A stretch of 35,409 bases of DNA from Dysgonamonadaceae bacterium (GTDB taxonomy: Bacteria; Bacteroidota; Bacteroidia; Bacteroidales; Dysgonomonadaceae): contig JAISYO010000091.1 in NCBI GenBank assembly GCA_031269865.1, positions 1 to 35,409 on the forward strand. The letters are read 5' to 3'. Each line of letters starts with the position of its first letter. Within the stretch, counting starts at the first letter, position 1. Shown here in pieces: positions 31,194 through 35,409 of this stretch. A program made the translations under genes and the position numbers. The notes under the pieces are model-generated. The model did no database searches, was not told the DNA's origin, and saw only the letters and a list, made by a program, of their open reading frames with translations.

Positions 31194-31652
31194 ATGAAAC
31201 GCAAATTAAATATCGCACTGGTAGCCCACGATCACCGGAAATCGGATATGGTGGACTGGGTAATTTTCAATTCCGATTTCTTGTCGCAACACCGCTTGGT
31301 GTGTACCGGAACAACCGGGGGATTGGTAAGGGAAGCCATTCAAAAAGAGGGCATTGAGCCTACCATCACTTGTATGAACTCAGGACCGATGGGGGGCGAT
31401 GCGGAAATTGCGGCGTTGGTTGTCCGCAAAGAAATAGATCTGGCGGTTTTCCTTATCGACGACTTGAACCCGCAACCGCACGAAGCCGACATAATGATGC
31501 TTCTTCGCCAATGCCGTGTGCACAACGTCCCTATCGCCTGCAACCGGTATAGTGCCGACTTGATGATAACAAGCACCTTGTGGGACGACGACAGCTATGT
31601 GCCGATGGAGCCGCACTACGAAAAGTTCGACAGGAAAAAAATTGATTTGTAG
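31194..31652 (+). CDS. mgsA: Methylglyoxal synthase
   Basis: The protein is 152 aa. Catalytic Asp69 sits in NSGPMGGDAEIAALV; the phosphate-binding segment is CTGTTGG (37-43), and FLIDDLNPQPHEADI and the CNRYSADLMITS segment are fully conserved. It turns dihydroxyacetone phosphate into methylglyoxal, a by-pass of lower glycolysis that relieves sugar-phosphate stress. It follows the phospho-sugar mutase by 42 nt on the same strand and may be co-transcribed. Confidence 0.96.
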   Translation: MKRKLNIALVAHDHRKSDMVDWVIFNSDFLSQHRLVCTGTTGGLVREAIQKEGIEPTITCMNSGPMGGDAEIAALVVRKEIDLAVFLIDDLNPQPHEADIMMLLRQCRVHNVPIACNRYSADLMITSTLWDDDSYVPMEPHYEKFDRKKIDL

Positions 31653-32015
31653 GTTTTTATCCACAACAGCAGAGCAACAGTAACTATTCCTGATGCTGTT
31701 TTAGGTAGTGAGACCTTTCTTCCGTTGCATCATTATTGTAGCAACCTGTTTTCTTATGTTTTAGGCGGAATTGCCGTTCCTCTTTTCTTTTTTATATCAG
31801 GATTCCTCTTTTTTCTGAATATAGAAAATTTTAATTTGCAAAGTTATGGAAACAAATTACAAACGAGAGGAAAAACACTGCTCATCCCATATCTGTTTTG
31901 GAATTTGTTTGCAATCGCAATTTATTCCCTAATTACAGCAATCCCCGCATCGAAAGCGTTTGTTAATCACGATATGGAATTTAGCGGACAAGCGCTTTTT
32001 CCAATATTTCAGTGA
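31653..32015 (+). pseudogene. Acyltransferase-3 family fragment, truncated at both ends
   Basis: Directly after the mgsA stop the same frame is open and reads VFIHNSRATVTIPDAV, then GGIAVPLFFFISGFLFFL, LIPYLFWNLFAI and GQALFPIF, which is the first third of an OafA/WecH-type membrane acyltransferase. The N-terminal start and the catalytic RxxxR region before VFIH are missing, and the frame stops at 32013-32015 just where WFIRDL would be expected. Both ends are therefore deleted. Confidence 0.75.
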
Positions 32016-32280
32016 AATACAAAATAGCACAAGTAGATTTGTACTTCAACGAAGCGTGTCCCGATGTTTCCTCAATAGACAAAAACCGCACTTCAATAAA
32101 TGCGTTCAACGACTTATTGAAAATGTGTGTTTCGGGATTTTGAGCAATCCACCGACCGTAGAATTTTTGAATAAACTCTTTGCGCTATTTCTTGTCTTCT
32201 TTGCTCTCGCCAAGTGCAATTTTATCGTTATCGTATTGTAAATCAGCTATTTTCGTTTGATTAAATTTTCGTAAAAGTAG
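31981..32280 (-). pseudogene. Degenerate reading frame on the minus strand (unknown conserved gene)
   Basis: The minus strand has one frame that reads KIADLQYDNDKIALGESKEDKK, an in-frame TAG at 32185-32187, and then RKEFIQKFYGRWIAQNPE, SLNAFIEVRFLSIEETSGH and LEKALVR before TAA at 31981-31983. The amino-acid composition is that of a real protein and the frame has no ATG. It looks like a remnant of a gene that I cannot name. It overlaps the end of the acyltransferase fragment, marking a deletion junction. The rest to 32345 is A+T-rich and empty. Confidence 0.5.
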
Positions 32281-32345
32281 CTAAAATTTGGACGCAAAAC
32301 AAAGAAAATTTCGGAAAACTATCTCCTATTTTTATTTTGCCCCTC

Positions 32346-33380
32346 TCACATAATCCCCTTTTCGCGCAAGCGTTGCTGCCATTTCCACGCCGAGGCAACC
32401 GTGTCTTCGAGCGTTTCTTGGGCTTTCCAACCCAACACGCTGTTTGCCCTGTCGGGGTTCGCCCAAATTTTCTCGATATCGCCTTCGCGTCTGCCGACAA
32501 TCTTATGGTTCAGAGGTTTACCGGAAACTTTTTCGAAAACACGCACCAATTCCAACACCGAAACGCCGTTCCCTGTTCCGAGGTTGAAAATTTCCACGTT
32601 TTGTTTCGATTTTCCGCCAAGCATACGCTTGATGGCGATAACGTGCGCCTTCGCCAAATCCACCACGTTGATGTAATCGCGAATGCAAGATCCGTCGGGC
32701 GTGTTGTAATCGTCGCCGAAAACGCTCAGTTGCTTGCGGATACCCATTCCCGTTTGCGTAACGTAAGGGACGAGGTTTTGCGGAACGCCCAAGGGCAACT
32801 CGCCGATTTCGGCAGACGAATGCGCACCGATGGGGTTGAAATAGCGCAGGATAATGCTTTTGATATTTGCGCCGGAATGAATGAAATCCTGAATGATTTC
32901 CTCGTTGATTTGTTTGGTGTTGCCATAAGGCGACGTCGCTAGTTTTATCGGCGCGTTCTCATCAATGGGGTTGCTGTCCGGCTCGCCGTAAACGGTGCAC
33001 GACGACGAGAACACGATTCCTTTCACGCCGTGCACTGGCATCAGTTCCAATAGGTTAAGTAGCGAAACAATGTTGTTGCGGTAATACAGCAAAGGTTTCT
33101 GCACCGATTCGCCCACCGCTTTGCTCGCCGCGAAATGAATGATGCCATCGATGCCTTCGTGCTTGTTGAAGAAGGCTTTCAACGAATCCATATCCGTCAA
33201 GTCAAACTTTTCAAACACCGGACGAATACCCGTGATGCGTTTGACGCCCTCAATCACTTCGGCGTTTGAATTGGATAAATTGTCGATGATAAGCACCTCA
33301 CAACCCGATTGTTGTAGTTCCACTACCGTGTGCGAACCGATGTAGCCCGTCCCACCCGTTACAAGAATTTTTTTAGCCAT
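32346..33380 (-). CDS. galE: UDP-glucose 4-epimerase
   Basis: The protein is 344 aa, an extended short-chain dehydrogenase. It has NAD-binding GGTGYIGSH, the DNLSNSN segment, FAASKAVGESV, the SSSCTVYG serine loop, the catalytic YxxxK as YGNTK, and RYFNPIGAH. It interconverts UDP-glucose and UDP-galactose for polysaccharide synthesis. It is a single-gene unit; a TATTTTTG box at 33428-33435 (minus) is the likely -7 element. Confidence 0.97.
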   Translation of the reverse strand: MAKKILVTGGTGYIGSHTVVELQQSGCEVLIIDNLSNSNAEVIEGVKRITGIRPVFEKFDLTDMDSLKAFFNKHEGIDGIIHFAASKAVGESVQKPLLYYRNNIVSLLNLLELMPVHGVKGIVFSSSCTVYGEPDSNPIDENAPIKLATSPYGNTKQINEEIIQDFIHSGANIKSIILRYFNPIGAHSSAEIGELPLGVPQNLVPYVTQTGMGIRKQLSVFGDDYNTPDGSCIRDYINVVDLAKAHVIAIKRMLGGKSKQNVEIFNLGTGNGVSVLELVRVFEKVSGKPLNHKIVGRREGDIEKIWANPDRANSVLGWKAQETLEDTVASAWKWQQRLREKGIM

Positions 33381-33427
33381 ATTGTTCTATTTTATGTTTT
33401 TGTTTTATGTATTTCTTTATGCTCTTG

Positions 33428-33435
33428 CAAAAATA
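33428..33435 (-). promoter_or_regulatory. -7 box before galE
   Basis: TATTTTTG on the minus strand fits TAnnTTTG, 47 nt upstream of the galE ATG at 33380. Confidence 0.4.
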
Positions 33436-33529
33436 CACAATGTAAACCGAAATTTTGGCGTAGAACGCAAATAATTCGACAATATATTATTTTAACCCAC
33501 TAAAAAGGGGGAAAAACAAAAAAATAGCC

Positions 33530-33537
33530 TATATTTG
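33530..33537 (+). promoter_or_regulatory. -7 box before the FemAB-like gene
   Basis: TATATTTG fits TAnnTTTG and ends 18 nt before the ATG at 33556. It argues against the alternative TTG start at 33535, which lies inside this box. Confidence 0.45.
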
Positions 33538-33555
33538 CATAGCTTGATTTTAAGT

Positions 33556-34542
33556 ATGGAATACGCGACACGAACATATTATCGCAAAGAGGATCTGCCC
33601 GAACTTCCCGACACGCGGTTTTATCATTGCGCCTCTTTTTTCGACTGGTACGGCAACATTTCGTATTATCGTCCGCTGATGATTGTCGCTTTCGATGCCG
33701 ACAACCGCCCCCTTGCCGCCATGTCGGCACTCATTATGCGCATCAATCGATTTTTATACGGCTCGGCGTTCAAACGTTGCTACGTGTCGCAAATCCCGGC
33801 TTATTTCGACGAATCCGTTTCGCAATCCGAAGTTTTTGAAGCCTTGCTGGGCGGCTTGCTGAAAGAAGTCGGGAACAAAGTTTTTTTTATCGAATACCGT
33901 AATCTGGGCAATGCCATTTTTGGCTACAAGGCTTTCCGCGAGAACCATTTTTACTCGGTAAAGTGGATCAACATACGCAATTCGCTGCGAAGGAAAACCG
34001 GTGCTTGGAATCAACTTTCGCGAACGCGGAAAAACCAAATCAACAAGGCTAAAAGGAAAGGCGCGACTGCCGAAGAACTGACGACGACGGAAATGCTTCC
34101 CGAAATATACCTGCTTATCGAAAAGGCAAAAAAATGGAAAATCAGCAACCGTTTTCCACCCTACCGCTACTTCGAGAATTTTTTCAATCGTTACGTGCAG
34201 AATGGGAAGGGCAAAATCATCTTGACACGCTTTCAGGACAAAATCATTGGCGGAGCCATCATCGGATTCGAGGGGAAAAACGCCTACTGCCTTTATTATT
34301 GGGGGAAAAACAAAACCTACAAACTGCTCAACCCTTCGGTTTTCAGCATCTGGGCGGCTATGGAAATCGCCTCGAAATCAGGTTATGAGCGTTTCGATTT
34401 TATGGATTCGGGCTTCCTGAACGAAAACGCCGGAAAACCCCGTTTCCTATTGCAATTTGGTGGCATACAGAAAGCTACGCGCCGTTGGTACCGCATCAAT
34501 TGGCAATGGCTCAACTTTTTTGCCAACAAGATTTACGATTGA
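33556..34542 (+). CDS. FemAB/GNAT-like acyltransferase
   Basis: The protein is 328 aa from the ATG at 33556 (MEYATRTYYRKEDLP). It has a tandem GNAT-like layout: an N-terminal half with PLMIVAFDADNRPLAAMSALI and a C-terminal half with ILTRFQDKIIGGAIIGFEGKNAYCLYYWGKN and FDFMDSGF. The basic segment RTRKNQINKAKRKGATAEE matches the FemX/PEP-CTERM-associated and BioF2-like group. It probably transfers an amino-acyl or acyl group in cell-envelope synthesis; the substrate is unknown. No signal peptide or membrane helix is seen. Confidence 0.75.
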   Translation: MEYATRTYYRKEDLPELPDTRFYHCASFFDWYGNISYYRPLMIVAFDADNRPLAAMSALIMRINRFLYGSAFKRCYVSQIPAYFDESVSQSEVFEALLGGLLKEVGNKVFFIEYRNLGNAIFGYKAFRENHFYSVKWINIRNSLRRKTGAWNQLSRTRKNQINKAKRKGATAEELTTTEMLPEIYLLIEKAKKWKISNRFPPYRYFENFFNRYVQNGKGKIILTRFQDKIIGGAIIGFEGKNAYCLYYWGKNKTYKLLNPSVFSIWAAMEIASKSGYERFDFMDSGFLNENAGKPRFLLQFGGIQKATRRWYRINWQWLNFFANKIYD

Positions 34543-34620
34543 TTTTCTGCGCGAAGCGAGAAGTTTATACACGCCCAAGCGACATTCAAGCAACAGAAAA
34601 CTAATCCAATATAATTTGTT

Positions 34621-34628
34621 TATCTTTG
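34621..34628 (+). promoter_or_regulatory. -7 box before the MarR gene
   Basis: TATCTTTG is an exact TAnnTTTG match, 23 nt before the ATG at 34652. It supports that start over the much longer upstream frame. Confidence 0.5.
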
Positions 34629-34651
34629 CACCCATAATAACATTTAGAATT

Positions 34652-35089
34652 ATGGTACAGGAAAATTTACTGTTCAATATCTCTTTTGCCGTAAAGGTAA
34701 TGAACATTGCTTTCAAGCAAATTTCAAAGGATTTCAGCGTGAAAGTTCCCGCCGAGGAATTGGGAATTTTATTGACTATCAGTTTGCAGGACACTGTTAT
34801 ACAGCAAGATATTGCAAAATATCTGCAAAAGACAAAATCTACGGTTTTGCGGCAAATTGACAAGTTGGAACAAAAGGGATTATTGACAAGAACTATTTCA
34901 GAAAACGACCGCCGAAGCAATGTTATTCAAATTACAGAGAAAGGAAAAAAACTTTTAGAAGAAGTTAATATCAAGTCAAATGAATTTTTTCATTCATTGT
35001 CAAATGATTTGAATGACAATGATTTAGATATTTTTTTTCAAAGTGCTGACACATTTGCGTCAAAAATCCAATATGCTGTAAATCTTTGA
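34652..35089 (+). CDS. MarR-family winged-helix regulator
   Basis: The protein is 145 aa from the ATG at 34652 (MVQENLLFNISFAVKV). The winged helix is clear: TVIQQDIAKYLQKTKSTVLRQIDKLEQKGLLTRTISENDRRSNVIQITEKGKKLLEEV, with the wing DRRS-N. MarR proteins bind as dimers to palindromes and respond to small ligands, often controlling efflux or stress genes. No clear target gene lies next to it; the upstream 66 codons in the same frame belong to the FemAB-like gene region and are not coding. Confidence 0.93.
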   Translation: MVQENLLFNISFAVKVMNIAFKQISKDFSVKVPAEELGILLTISLQDTVIQQDIAKYLQKTKSTVLRQIDKLEQKGLLTRTISENDRRSNVIQITEKGKKLLEEVNIKSNEFFHSLSNDLNDNDLDIFFQSADTFASKIQYAVNL

Positions 35090-35161
35090 AAATTGCGCAG
35101 AAAGTTGAAATAAAATCAACTATCTGAGAAAAAATCACTGTCTTTGCGGCGTGAATTTTTA

Positions 35162-35409
35162 ATGTTTATTAAGATGAATGTACTCGAAAAGTTTGGAAAT
35201 ATACCGATTGACAATGCTGTCGGAAATTTTGAATATATCACCGTTCCGCAGGATTATTATTCCATTGGGATAAGTCAGCAAACCGTTAATAATGAATATA
35301 CTTACCTGCTTGCCACGCCCGAAAAGGCATTGTGCGACTTGATTTTGGCAACGCCGAATTTGCGTCTGCAATCCGTCAAGGCAATGCAGATTTATCTGGA
35401 AGAAGATAT
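35162..35409 (+). CDS. AbiEi-like antitoxin/transcriptional regulator, partial (runs off window)
   Basis: From the ATG at 35162 the frame is open to the window edge (82 codons). The part FEYITVPQDYYSIGI, LLATPEKALCDLI and LRLQSVKAMQIYLEED matches the C-terminal half of AbiEi-type antitoxins of type IV toxin-antitoxin systems. The N-terminal winged helix seems absent: the start is only about 24 residues before FEYI. So the protein may be 5'-truncated. A toxin (AbiEii) would be expected to the right of the window. Confidence 0.6.
   Translation, partial: MFIKMNVLEKFGNIPIDNAVGNFEYITVPQDYYSIGISQQTVNNEYTYLLATPEKALCDLILATPNLRLQSVKAMQIYLEED

Overview
The window looks like a chromosomal segment from a member of the Bacteroidetes, most likely order Bacteroidales. 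Evidence: -7 boxes of the TAnnTTTG type in front of several genes, a TatA/TatC pair without TatB, a phospho-sugar mutase, a C69 dipeptidase and a pyrH-frr-rsgA cluster of the kind seen in that order. I cannot name a genus from the sequence alone.

Positions 1 to about 7454 are one end of an integrated mobilizable element. Its right edge abuts the 3' end of a tRNA-Leu(CAA) gene on the minus strand (7455-7538). Read on the minus strand from the tRNA leftwards, it carries an unknown 297-aa protein, an excisionase-type HTH protein, a RepA-like ATPase, an iteron-like hairpin cluster, a Toprim primase-like protein, a long inverted repeat that is a good oriT candidate, and a MobV relaxase. A cargo operon follows: an XRE regulator, two TIR-domain proteins, a caspase-like protease and the start of a D12-class DNA adenine methyltransferase that runs off the window. 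TIR plus caspase is the composition of the recently described type IV Thoeris anti-phage system. This operon is the most interesting content of the window. The integrase is not visible and should lie left of position 1.

Positions 7455 to about 16761 are core genes: tRNA-Leu, mannose-1-phosphate guanylyltransferase (plus strand), then a long minus-strand block (an alanine-dehydrogenase-like protein, shikimate kinase, cardiolipin synthase, RsgA, ribosome recycling factor, UMP kinase, biotin ligase, an MmcQ/YjbR protein, a YraN nuclease-fold protein), and divergently a small basic protein and TadA. Positions 16762-17787 hold a small accessory patch: a palindromic repeat, an unknown membrane protein and a toxin-antitoxin pair whose ParE/RelE toxin is frameshifted.

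Positions 17788-31652 are again core-like: a secreted EEP-family phosphoesterase, TatA, TatC, a YccF protein, RidA, RlmB, a structured 170-bp spacer, XerD, a hybrid histidine kinase and a response regulator with a degenerate AAA+ domain, two small membrane proteins (one FtsB-like), a C69 dipeptidase, a phospho-sugar mutase and methylglyoxal synthase. Positions 31653-32345 are a gene graveyard with two broken genes. GalE, a FemAB/GNAT-like acyltransferase, a MarR regulator and the start of an AbiEi-like protein finish the window.
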